Shown here piece after piece: positions 1 to 11,003 of a stretch of DNA of 64,000 bases. The position numbers were made by a program, and so were the translations under genes. Under the pieces are notes generated by a model. It was given only the letters and a program-made list of their open reading frames with translations. It had not been told where the DNA came from and ran no database searches. Source of the DNA: Chionis minor (taxonomy: Eukaryota > Chordata > Aves > Charadriiformes > Chionididae); NCBI GenBank assembly GCA_013398295.1, contig VZSF01007320.1:541495-605494 (forward strand), in the 5' to 3' direction. Position 1 is the first letter of the stretch. Each line of letters begins with the position of its first letter.

Positions 1-3000
1 CTATTATCAGTATTCCTCTCATACACTGGGGGATTTTTCCTTGATAAACAACAAGTGTTTGTGCTTATATTCTTTTGGAATTACTGACTGAACTGACCAG
101 AAAGTTTCCACAGAAAATGTGTTCCTGTTGCACCCATGCCTACAGAGTGGGCTAAATTCCTGGGGCTTGTGTTTCCCAGGATGCTGTTGTCTCTTCTGGT
201 TGAAATGATGGTGTATTGCTGGTCGAAGAGCCATGTTACGTCATGGGACACAAACTGGAGTTAGTTAGTCTGGTATATAGAGGTCAATGAGGAAGTGAGA
301 TAAACTTATTAAATGCCCCATGAGAAGACACAGTACCTTCCTGGAGCTTAGCTGTTGTGTAGGGAGGAAGGGGGAACTGGTTCAACAAATTGAAACAAAA
401 CATTTGATTCAATAAGGTGTAAACATATAACTTCTGGTTTCAGAAGTGTTAAACAATTTACCATGCTTATACAAGGTTTTCAAAATGTTCCCTTTTATAT
501 AAGCCCAAATTCTGAGTTTTGATCAGAATTGGAAAGGGAAGTAGATACTAAAATAGTGGAATTTGGTAAATTGGTTTTTTTTTTTTTACTATTTGTTAGC
601 TCTTAGGCTTAGACTGGTTGTATTCTGTGTGAGAGTGGGAATAATTCTATGGGTGTGCTGTAGCCCTCTGAGCAGCTATACACAGAAACTGAAGGCAGCA
701 CCAGACCTCACTGAAGGCAACAGCCTTGCCTTACCGGTGGCAAGACTGCTGAATTCCCTAAATTTGACCTCTGACAGGGGAGCAAGGCCTGGAAGTGAGG
801 CTTCTGCAAAGGCTTATTGCATCACAAGAGGGGTAGGTGCCAGCTATAGGACCCACTGTTAGACTGGACTACCTTCCAAAATGCGAAGGGGAGAAGGGCC
901 ATGTGGTAGAAGTGCTAGAGGCTGGGCACCTGTGTCTTCACAGCCATGAGCAGAACATGTAGGGAATTCGCATCCCAAGGGATCTGAGGAAGTAATAGCT
1001 GCTCATCACCTTAATCTGCCTGCTATTCTCCTCTTTAGTGGGAAGAACATTTCCGTCTTCATTCCCCACCTGAGATCATTTCTGTAGAGATCATTTAATG
1101 TTTGGGAGGGCATTGAAGTCACCACTGATGAGGGCTGTAAAAGCGGAAAACTAACTAGGAAATGATATGCTGTAACAACTGTGTAACTATAGGATATTTA
1201 TGCTTTCAGTCTGATTACTCAAATGTTACGTGGCACCTTATTCCATGAGTGAGTGATTAGATGATAAACATTATATGCAAAAAATTCAGCATCTGCTCAC
1301 ACTATAAAACTGCTATATCTTAACATTGGAGGGAAGGAGGAATATGCTGGGAGGCTGTGCCAGTAAGGTCGAGGGAACTCGGGTCTAATTTAGAAGATAC
1401 AGGACCCTGGGTTCTGCTCACACATATTTCTGCTGTGGTTACAAGCAGTTCCCCCTGGGCCTGGATTTTCTCCAGTGACCATGGCATTTGCCAAATGTCC
1501 TATAGGGAGTAGTTCTGGGAAATTAATTTGTTAATACCTGTGGGTGGAAGTTTCTAAACTTGAGCTTCCCCTTTGGGCAGCTCACTCCATAAATGAGAGG
1601 GAGATTTCCCTGGCGAAGAGGCAGGGGGAAAGGGGTTGGTGGTTGGAGCAGGAGTCTAATGTGAGCCATGGTGGGACACCCATGTCTCTTGTCTATGTCT
1701 TCAGAGCTAGTCCTGTCATGTATGTGCATGTTTTTAAATCCAGTAAGCAAAATACACGTGATGTAGAAGGCAGGAGCTGATAGCAACTGATCAGCCAAAT
1801 CGGATGTAGTTGCAGCCTAAAGCCTTGAAAAAATGTCAGTCATCAATGAGCCCTCCCAAAATAACTCTTGTGTGCTTCCTGCCCTGCTGCAGCACTTATT
1901 TCAATGGCCAGCTATAGATTCTTTTTCCTTTTCATCATGTCTCTGCAGCCTGGTTCTCTATCTAGTTCCAAAATGCAAATTTTGCTTGCCCTACTGTTGC
2001 TGCCTCTGCAAAGGTTACTTTCCATGTACATGTGGGTAATACCGCAGGTGCTTTCTGCAAAGGTCTTTGGATGAGATTTGAGTAATGCCTTGGTTTCATT
2101 CTGGTTGCATAGAATGAGCCTGCCTTATGGAGAAGTTCTTGTACTGGTCTCAGTGTCGCAAATTTGATTACAGTTGTGGATTTCTTTGTCTGTACTTTTT
2201 CAGAGAAATTTTTGAACACTTCACCAGGCAGCTACACAGCCTTGATACTAATCATGTTAGGGTGAGCTGCATCACTTGTCTTGGCAGTTCCAAAAAGGAG
2301 GTAGTTACTGATGTTAGAAATGTATTAGCTGTGGGTGTGTGTCTCTCTCTCAAGGTGCTGCCGACTTCTAGTGAAATGACGTATTTGCCTCAGGGTAGAG
2401 TTACTTTGTTACACATCCAAGTCTAAAGAAGTATCCTGTGCCGGAACTGCCCTCTGATACCTGTCATTGCACAAGATTTGACCTGGTTTTGAGAATTGTC
2501 ATTATAAGCTTTGGAGGTGTTTTTTTTTTTTTTAAGTCATCTTTCTGTCTGCCCACTTGTCAACTGTTAGGAATGGAGACAGACACAGCAAGGTCAATGT
2601 TCCAGCCTGACAAAAAATTATGTTTATTAGACTTGGAAGGATGGGAAGGTAATGGGCCAAAAGTAGTTGAAAATGGCCTAGGGTTATCTTGGCTTAGATT
2701 AACTCAGAACAATGACGAGATTGTTCCAGCTTCTGTTACCTGGTAACCACCAAGGGTCAGTGTATAAGGGAAAGAGTTGCTGATGTCTAGTACACTTGCT
2801 CATCTTCCCCACAGTTCCCCCTCCATCAATTCAGAGCTGCTGATTTCAGACAGTTTGAAGTCCCTGCTGCAGATAAAGCAGTCTCTATCTTGTTTTATTC
2901 TGTATTTGCAGTGTTGATATATGACTACTTAATGTTTTTTCTTGTGCTTTGATCCTCTTCTGGATAGAAGAGAAGTTAGAGTTCCCTATAAAAGTGGGCA

Positions 3001-3334
3001 GAGTTGACACTGTTTTTCTCCCTTCAGATCTCTTGGGAAATTTTCTCCTATTGTGGTGCTTTCAAAAGCAAAGCCCCAAACCTGAACGCGCAGAAGTTAG
3101 GCAACAAGTATGCTAGGCAGAAACATAAGAAAGTTAAATATTTAAGCTTTGAGCTTAAACCTCATCAAAGTACCAGTTCAGATTCAGTTCCTGATTGAGA
3201 ATGAGTGTAAGGTTTAATTGCTTTTTTAGATTGGTTTAGATTGGCATTTCATCCATACCAGTGTGTCTCAAACTGTTTACAATGTTCTTTTTGTTTCTGT
3301 GTAGTTTACCATCTCTATGTCCAACTTTTAGCTC
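1..3334. other. Non-coding stretch, no gene supported
   Basis: No reading frame here shows a conserved domain or a convincing exon structure. The sequence is mostly unique, with two T-runs near 574-587 and 2518-2533. A pyrimidine-rich tract ending in CAG at 3027 precedes a 57-codon open stretch, treated under findings as a weak exon candidate. I recognise no repeat family in this interval. It is read as intergenic or intronic. Confidence 0.6.
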
Positions 3335-3450
3335 TGAGTTTTTGCATATGCGTATTAAATCCTTCAGGCAGAAACTGCTCCTCTTTTGTCTTTGTGCAGC
3401 ACCTAATTACACTGGGGTCCTGCCTGGGACAGCTTCCTGCACTCTGCACT
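3335..3450 (+). repeat. Ancient LINE/SINE 3'-end fragment (L2/L3-like)
   Basis: The stretch reads like the 3' part of a very old amniote repeat: an 'aaatccttcaggcagaaact' block, then 'cttttgtctttgtgcagcac' and 'cctaattacactggggtcct'. The same order (a 'gcaggga-act' block, a 'tgtacagc-cctagcacaatggggtcct' block) is familiar from L2/L3-type tails in reptiles, birds and mammals. No coding remnant or target duplication is visible. The family is recognised by eye only, so subfamily and exact ends are uncertain. Confidence 0.45.
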
Positions 3451-6400
3451 AATGCGCTCTGTTCTGTCATTACCAAACAACAAGGCAAGCATGTCCTTAC
3501 CCCTCAGTAAAAGGCAAAAAAGGCAGCAGCTTTTGGCAGCACCAACGCTCGCTCAGTAAAGCTGGATGTGAGCAGGACAGCCTGAAAAGAATGGATGTAC
3601 GGCGTGAGGGTGCAGGCACGTTTTATCTGGAAGTAGCCTTCATCTTTGCCTAGTTCAAAGGGTTGCACATTGTATACCCAAGTGTGTTTGTCTCTTCTTA
3701 GTTGCCCTTTCATTGCTATCAAGGACTGGCAGTGGTACCTGCCGTGTTGCTCTCCCTCTGAAATGTCAACGAAAGCAATTCAACTCTTATACTGATTTGC
3801 TCCAGCTAAAAAATGTCAGGAAAGCATTCCTTGCCATCAAAGCTTGCCTTTGTAAGAGGAGCTGGCTGGTGAGTAGAGAAGTCAAAGATTACTGATATGG
3901 AGCGATCAATTGAAGAACCGCAACTCAATCAAATGGTTCTGCTGGTATCGTAAACTACAAGAGCAGAGCTCAGTCCGTTTGAGATCATCAGAGCCCTGTG
4001 ACTGAGTTAATACAGACTCAGCGATCGATCAAATGCTCTCTCCCTTACCTCCCTTTAACTTTCGCTCTTGCTCTCTGCTTTTCGATCTCTCCTGTTTGTC
4101 TTCTGCTCCACCACCCTCACGTGCTATCTGCTTTTCCTTTCCCTCCTCTTTTACCAGCTGCCTCCTGCTCCCAGATGCTGTTCATCTCCTCACTCCTGCG
4201 AGCCCAGCCTGATGTATACATGACAGATGTATAACAAGGTTGGCAGATGCTTTGTTGTTAAATGAAGGGGGCTCTTTAGTATGTTGGTTCTGGCAGAGAA
4301 TATTTTCTTTTCATTTTGGGACATCAGGAATTTGAGTCTGGGAGGGGGGGCGGGTGTCAGGAATACAGATTAGGTTTTTTTCTTTGGAGGAGGTTATGGT
4401 CTCTGTGTATGTCTTCCTCTGTGTTATTTCATTGGAACCATAAAGGGAATATCTGTCCATGTGATGGGCTCATAAACACTATTAATGCCACTTAGATCTT
4501 CATGTATTTTTCATGAGGTGAACACATGGCTGTAGATGGCAGACACATGCAATGTACGCAGTGGCATAAAAATTTTAATTTACTGGTGGGCAGCATGTCT
4601 TATGACTGGCAAGGGGTGTTTGGCCTTTGTCTTTTATTCTTAATCAGAACTTTTATTACTTGACATTTTGGGTTGACTAGCTGCACCTGCTGTCTAACAT
4701 GATCTTGCAGGTAGTGTGTGTGGTCACTTTGCGGAATGGCCATGTCCATGTGTGCCCCCAGCTGTGCTGCGCCACTTCCTTGGGGAAGGGGGTGGCTGAG
4801 TACGCATTGGCATGAAGTGACAGCCTGAAGTGCCTGCGTAGCTGTGGCTGGGTGTTACTGTAAGAGAGGACAAGTTGACCAGTGTGTGAGAGTTTGATGT
4901 TGTTACCTAGAGCCACGAGTGAGCAGAGCGAGGAGGAGGTGCCATTTTATGGCTGTGATTTGGCATTCAGTTGAGGCCAGGGCTATAGGACCCAGGGTCT
5001 CCTGTCAGCTACAGGAAAAAAGAGAAATGACCAGATCTAAGCAGTCAGTAAAACTTTAGCTGCAGCAGAAGATATCTTTTCATAGTTCAGGTCCCTACTA
5101 AGCACATTTTTTAGGTGCAGGGTCACCCTGATATCTTTGGCATTTTGCTTAGATTTTTTGCTGTTGGGTTTTTTTTCCCCCCCTCTTCCCTTTTCTCAAC
5201 ACGCGGCAGGAAAGCCCAGCTCTTCCTTTATCCGTGGGTGGTATGTGTTCGTCAGCCTAGCTCACCAGATCAGAACAATCAGCAATTGACCGTATGTTGA
5301 AAACAGACACGCTCATTAATTTTAGGAGCCAACGTTCACTAACCAAAATGGCTCATAAACTACCCCAGGGGAGAGGGAGGAGATTGGAATTTCAAGCCGT
5401 GTTGCTGTTGCAGCCGAGGGGCTGCCGGCCCCTTTCCCATCTCAGCCCTTTGGTGGTTATCTGGGAGCTGCTCCGCTGGCGGAAGGCGGCAGCTCACGCA
5501 TGACAAACATGGTCCCTCTTCCCCCTGTCTGGGTCCCTTGGCCTGTGCTCGGCGCTGATAAGAGGTGGGCTGTGGGTTCCTTGCCAGCAAGCTTCGGCGT
5601 GAAAGCACAGCTCCGTAGCCGCCTGGAAGCTGAACTGCTCTTGTTGGGGTATGGGGAGCAACTGGTCCTCTAGGTCCTCTGCAAATTAAACCACAGTCCA
5701 GTTAGATCCACAGTGCAGTCCCCTGAGCAACAAACTACAGTCGCTGCCAAAGTCAGAATATCAAGCCACAGCCACCTTAGCTTGTTTAAGCTATTCTGGT
5801 AGCTTTGAGTTAGACATCTCTTTGGTGTTCCTAACACTGAAGACTTCTCCCACCCCCACACACTTCAGAACTTCTATTCTCTTTCAAGTTTTCTTTTTTT
5901 TTGTTCTTTTGTTAAAATCATTTCTCTTCCTTCAAGCCTTTCAAAGCACTTCTGAGGCTTCTCAGTCGCACAAAGAAGGCTTTATGGGTTGAATTCCTAG
6001 TTGTATTCCTTGTATTCCTAGCTATTTCATGTTTCGTATAATATAGGCAAGGTTTTTAGCAGTGACTAGTGATTATGGGCCATTCCATGAGGCTGCTTGC
6101 GCACCTTGAGACCCCTTAAAGAAGCTTAATTATCAGAAGGTGATAAGCCCTCATTCTTTAAAGATGAGATCCCCTTTACTTGTTTCAAGGCAGACTCTGA
6201 AAAATGTACATATGAGGGTGGGGAGAGAGGAGACAAAATCACAAAGGACCTGGTCATCTATTAAAAAAAGATGCATACCTATTTAAGGTAACAGGCTGTG
6301 CTTTAATCACTAGGCTAGAATAAATGCTATGCCATGATTTGAAATGTGTGTTTTGATGTGCAAGAGAGGCTTGTACATCTGTGTGAGAATTTTGGTGAGT

Positions 6401-7544
6401 AAACAGGGGATGTGCTGTTATAGTCATGTAGTTATGCATACATGCGTGCCAAGGGGCATTGGCAAGTAGTATCCATGCATTTTTTTAAATAGCCGGTAGG
6501 AGCTGACCACCCAATTAGTGGTAATGAAATTGTCTGGGGAACGGTCATGGTGTCATGTACACTGTCCCTACTACAGGAATACAGCTTTGTGTGTGTGACT
6601 GGTGAAACGCTCTGCCTTCTCCTGTATTGCCTGTCAACCAGGGTGTACATCTCTTCTGAAATATTCAGTTAGAATATGCATCTGAGCAGTATCTAATGAA
6701 ATCAAGTGTGTGCCTGTGTGGGGGTGGAGAGCTGTCAGCATTTATTGCAAAAAAAGGAATTAGTCATCAGAGGGCTTTGTCATGAACTTCTGTTTGTCTG
6801 TCTCGTATCCCAGAAAAATGAAGAGAACCAGCTTTTTATTAGCACTTTCTCTTGGATCTCCTTCTTTCAGTAAAAGTAATTCCTGCAGAAATAACTTTCC
6901 CTCTTTTCAGAAGTGAATAAGAGATGGGGGGATATACTGCTAAGAGATTCCTGACAAACTGGTGAAAAGAGTGCATAAAGTTAAAACAGTTTCCAGAACT
7001 TTGTGTTAGATGCTCATCTAATATGGGAGCCTCAAAAAAACTGAAGGCTTCAATGCATATTCAGTCTCCTCTCTTGAAAATACCGAATTTTTTAAAATGG
7101 CTTGAAAATGTTAAGACAAAAATGGAAAAACAGAAACTTCAAGGGCTTACAAAAATTGGTTGAGGAAACTCACAGGTTAGTGGATTTGTCAGAGGAGGAA
7201 GAGAAAGCAAACAACTTTAAGTTCTGTGCAATCAGCAAGTCTGTCTTGTTCAAGCCGTTTTCTTTGGTATCATGCACTTAACTGTGTTATCAGCAGTGAC
7301 TGTATGCATTGAGTGCGGGGTAAACAATTTATAGGCAATGGGGGGGTGAAAATCATGACAACTTTGGAAGCATCCCGGCTTTATTTAAATTTGACCATAT
7401 TTGAGCCTGTTATTCACTAAACTTCAAAGGTAGTCTGCAGTGCTCAGTCAAATTCACATACTCGTTATGGTGAAAATTCAAACAACTTTTAGAAGCCTGG
7501 CAAACTCAGCTTCCTGTTCATGTTCCTGAATTGCTGATAAACAG
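3451..7544. other. Non-coding stretch with a pyrimidine-rich tract and a CpG-richer patch
   Basis: No gene is supported. About 4030-4190 is strongly pyrimidine-rich on the plus strand, which keeps one frame open for about 78 codons but gives no recognisable protein. About 5390-5640 is richer in G+C and CpG than its surroundings, with roughly ten CpGs. That is too few and too short for a confident promoter island, and no TATA-like or initiator context with a downstream exon is evident. A G-run lies near 4340-4352. Confidence 0.55.
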
Positions 7545-7860
7545 ATCATCATCATTTCTTGCCCTCTCTCAGTTCATTGGCTATTTGAGATTAATCAGAG
7601 GATTTCTGTGAATAATTTTAGTCTCACTAATTTGTGGACAATTTGATATTCACAGTTTGAGTGCTGTATATAAGATCTGGCTGGACACAATAAGCCATGT
7701 GTTCTTCTTCCTGCTTCCTAATTGGATAATTAGAGTGCAGTCATCAGCGTGACACAAGAGATTGCCAGAAATTGTAAAGAATATTCAGTGTTCATCACTA
7801 TTTACAGCTGCAGCAATTTCTTTTATGGCTGCAAACTTGCTTCTGAGGATATCACTATGC
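7545..7860. promoter_or_regulatory. Candidate conserved non-coding element, homeodomain-site rich
   Basis: This repeat-free, AT-rich block contains closely packed homeodomain-like cores, including the perfect inverted arms CTAATT and AATTAG around GGAT at 7718-7733. Nearby are 'gagattaatc' and 'aataattttag'. Its composition and site density resemble vertebrate developmental enhancers. No conservation data are available here, so enhancer function is inference, and AT-rich intronic DNA contains such cores by chance. Confidence 0.3.
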
Positions 7861-9102
7861 AGTAGTGGTGAAAACAAGTAGTGCTGACTTGGGAGGTCAA
7901 AAGATCATTTTCAGTCCTGAGGAGGATGTTTTCTTCCCCTTCTTTCCAATCTTATCCAGAGATAAGTGCAGAGGAGTAACTTTAGATAAAGAACAGGAAG
8001 AGCTTTATTTCGTGGTCCGTCCAGACTTGTTGTGACCTGCCGGATACAGCCCAGCTCTGCACATTGCATTACCCCTCCTTTTCTCCTCTAGCCTTCCTTG
8101 CAGTTATCAAGATGAGCTGGTAAGCAGGGTTGGGTGGATGGCAGGCCTTGGGCAGGCTAGTGGTGCTCTAGTTCTGTATATGAAATTGTGAAGGACAGGG
8201 GCGCGCGTGGGCAGTTGGCTGGGAGATGCCAGTGTATTTTTCATGCACCCTGTCCAAGCTGTATTGCTGGCATCTACTTTGGCGAAGACATGGGCTCATG
8301 AACTGGACAGACTTTGCTTAGCTGAACCAGGCAGAAGCCATCTCCCATGTGGCTGGTTTGTATGAAGATGTGCTTGGTGTCTCAGAAATGGGGGTGAAGA
8401 TCTGCAGATGCGTGCATTGCATCAGGGTGCTTTCCAGCCACTGAGTCAAGGCAGACTGTGTAGCCCCACTGCCAGTGATCACGCCTGTTTGAAGTCCTGT
8501 TAATGAATGCTGGAATCACTTGGCTACTGTATTTTGGTCAGCTTGGGACCAAAGTCGGATTATAGTGTTGTGGGTTTTTTCTTTTTTTTAGGGATTTTAT
8601 GACTCAGAGTTCAGCTTGCCTTTGAAGATGAGGCCTTAGGGAGGCTCTAAGTCATCTTCCATAGCAAAGGCATCTGCCCCACTAGGATGAACGTTGACTT
8701 TGTCCTTGGAAGCATCTGTGGCCTCATGCAGGCAGTAATTGTATTTGTCTGTTGTTTTGATCCCTGATGGTTTAGCTGTATGGTACCACAGGGGGTGGAG
8801 GTAGGGAGGAGGGTTGTTGGCTGGAACCAAACAGCATTGTAAATGACAGCATACCCCTAACTTTTATGGTGGTGCTAGACAGTACTTGGGTACATTAATC
8901 AAGCAGGTGTGTACTTTTGCTTCCCCTCACCTTCCTCTACTGCCTGTGCACATTGCTCACACTGTTATTGAGGTGTCCCCAGTGACACCCAGGTCTTTCT
9001 TTGAGTGGTCACAACTAATACTGGCTGAAGCTGTCAGTGTGTGAACAGTCCAAACTGGGTTTTCTATTGTGTTTCCCTGCTATTTCTCAACAGCAGACTT
9101 AG
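7861..9102. other. Non-coding stretch, nothing recognised
   Basis: I see unique sequence with no domain-bearing frame, no repeat family and no RNA gene. A T-rich run (8577-8590) and a short GC-rich patch (8200-8206) are the only compositional marks. Confidence 0.6.
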
Positions 9103-9176
9103 ATCACAGAATGTTAAGGGTTGGAAGGGATCTCTGGAGATCATCTGGTCCAACCCCCCTGCCAGAGCAGGTTCAC

Positions 9177-9816
9177 CTAAAGCAGATCGCACAGGATGGC
9201 GTCCAGGCGGGTTTTGTATGTCTTGAGAGTCGGAGACTCCACCACCTCTCTGGGCAGCCTGTTCCAGTGCTCTGCCACCCTCAAAGTGAAGAAGTTCCTC
9301 CTCATGTTGAGATGGAACTTCCTATGTTCAAGTTTGTGCCCATTACCTCTTGTCCTATCACTGGGCACCACTGAAGAAAGACTGGCACCCTCCTCCTGGC
9401 ACCCTCCCTTTAAGTATTTGTAAGCATTTATGAGATCCCCCCTCAGCCTTCTCCAGACTAAAGAGACCCAACTCCCTCAGCCTTTCTTCATAAGAAAGAT
9501 GCTCCAGTCCCCTAATCATCTTTGTGGCCCTTCGCTGCACCCTCTCCAGCTGTTCCCTGTCCTTCTTAAACTGGGGAGCCCAGAACTGGACACAGTACTT
9601 GAGTTGTGGTCTCACCAGGGCAGAGTAGAGGGGGAGGATGACCTCCCTCGACCTGCTTGCCACACTCTTCTTGATGCACCCGAGGATGCCCTTGGCCTTC
9701 TTGGCCACAAGGGCACACTGCTGGGTCATGGTCATCCTGTTGTCCACCACAACTTCCAGGTCCCTCTCTGCACAGCTGCTTTCCAGCAGGTCAGCTCCCA
9801 ACCTGTACTGCCACAT
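9177..9816 (-). pseudogene. CR1 ORF2 remnant: C-terminal part of the reverse transcriptase and tail
   Basis: The minus-strand translation carries typical CR1 segments in order: [11 protein letters not shown], the [20 protein letters not shown] block, [46 protein letters not shown], then, after a frame change near 9445-9452 that fits a two-base deletion, the [11 protein letters not shown] and [15 protein letters not shown] blocks, ending at the normal C-terminus near 9177. The catalytic YADD-type region of the reverse transcriptase is absent because it lies in the deleted part. Preservation is good enough to suggest a moderately recent copy, though frameshifted. It is not a host gene. Confidence 0.93.
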
Positions 9817-10290
9817 GGTGTTATTCCTCCCCAGCAGATATCAGGGTGGTTGAGCTCCCCCATGAGGATTAAGGCCTGTGATTGTGAAGCAACTCTCAGC
9901 TGCCTGAAGAAGGCCTCATCCACTTCTGCATCCTGATCAGGTGGCCCATAGTAGACCCCCACAACAGTGCCTCTCCTATAAGCCTGGCCTTTAATCCTAA
10001 CCTGTAAGCTCTCAACTCTATCTTCATCCCCCCCACCCCACTGCGGGAGAGCTCAATACATTCCAGTTGCTCTCTCACGTAAAGAGCAACTCCCCCACCT
10101 CTCCTTGCTGGACTGTCTTTCCTAAAAAGAACATAGCTGTCCATGACAGCATGCCAGTTATGCAAGCTATCCCACCATGTCTCAGTAATTGCTATGATAT
10201 CATGGCCCTGTGTCTGCACACAGATCTCCAGTTCTTCCTGTAATGTGCTGTTGTGCTGTGCATGCACCCAGCTTGATCGGAGACCTCAGA
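9817..10290 (-). pseudogene. CR1 ORF2 remnant: apurinic-type endonuclease domain
   Basis: The minus-strand translation shows the CR1 endonuclease landmarks in order: QEELEICVQTQGHDIIAITE with ITETWWD, a YVLFRKDSPARRGGGVALYV block, then GVYYGPPDQDAEVDEAFFRQ and [11 protein letters not shown]. In active elements this domain nicks target DNA to prime reverse transcription. A one-base insertion near 9961-9965 separates the first part from the second. The metal-binding aspartate expected in GDFN is a glutamate here (GELN). The N-terminus is poorly defined. Confidence 0.88.
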
Positions 10291-10330
10291 GGACTCTTCT
10301 TGTTCTAAAGTCCAAACTAGACACATCTTG

Positions 10331-10916
10331 CTACTTTTGAAATTTTTTCGCCTTATTACTTATTTTTTACAAATCATTAGCACATACAGGAAAAAAAAAT
10401 AGTTTGAGAGTTATCACGCACTACACTGCACTTCAGGCATAATGGAAGTGTGTGGTGTTTACTCTCTCTTGCTGATTTCTGATTAAGTGATAGTACCTTG
10501 TGCATCTAAAAGACTCTAAGATTTTGTTCTGATTGCCATTTTAAGAACGTGAACTAGATGATATTCTGGTCACTGGTATACATCAGCTTGTCAATAATTA
10601 TCTTTATTTTAACTTTGTCTAAATTAATGGAAAAACAATTTTCCATCCGGCAGTTTCAAGAAACACTTAAACTAAAATTGTTTAAACTTTTGTCTTGTTG
10701 TGGCTAGTCAGGGAGCTGTTCCATTAGACTTTCTTTCTCTTTGACTTCCTTCACCGCTACGGAATGTGTACCTTTTCTTGAACAGAAAGCGTGTATTATA
10801 ACTTTAAAACACCTTTACAGATTGATATTTTTGTCAAGACAGATGCTAAACTAAGGCTGTGCCTGCAGTGATGTCATGTCACTGGATACTGTGGGAGTTG
10901 GGTCTATTGCTACTGT
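10331..10916. other. Non-coding stretch, nothing recognised
   Basis: AT-rich unique sequence follows the CR1 element. No frame, repeat or RNA gene is recognisable. An A-run lies at about 10390-10399. Confidence 0.6.
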
Positions 10917-11003
10917 AATGGCCTCTGCGTTAGAGGACCAGTATCTTTACTGCCATAACTCTACTGAAGTCATTGGAGTTATGCTAGAGGAAAACTTGGC
11001 CCC
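10917..11003. mobile_element. Ancient palindromic element remnant (MITE-like)
   Basis: Perfect 8-bp arms CATAACTC (10954-10961) and GAGTTATG (10976-10983) flank a core containing 'ctgaagtcattgg', followed by 'aaaacttggcccc'. This order closely resembles an old, very abundant palindromic repeat of reptile genomes in which 'taactccactgaagtcaatg' is flanked by 'agaatctggcccc'. The left half is degraded. Such elements are thought to be remnants of non-autonomous DNA transposons. The family assignment is by eye. Confidence 0.5.

Larger units (their letters stand above)
9103..10330 (-). mobile_element. CR1 LINE, minus strand, internally deleted
   Basis: This is a non-LTR retrotransposon of the CR1 family, the main LINE of birds. 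Read on the minus strand it contains part of the endonuclease region, then the C-terminal reverse-transcriptase and tail region, then the short 3' UTR ending at about 9103 in the usual CR1 terminus (complement of 'cacagaatgttaagggttgg'). The central reverse transcriptase is missing: the sequence passes from just after the endonuclease NHPDICW motif straight into the C-terminal part near 9817. The reading frame is broken at about 9445-9452 and about 9961-9965. The endonuclease motif GDFN appears as GELN. The copy cannot encode a working protein. Its 5' limit near 10330 is approximate; typical CR1 insertions are 5'-truncated. No target-site duplication was identified. Confidence 0.93.

Noticed and set aside
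9382..9407. Direct repeat CTGGCACCCTCC, at first read as a frame-breaking duplication in the CR1
   Set aside because: The reading frame through it matches the normal CR1 GGCQE-GAS segment, so the repeat appears ancestral. The frame break lies upstream, near 9445-9452.
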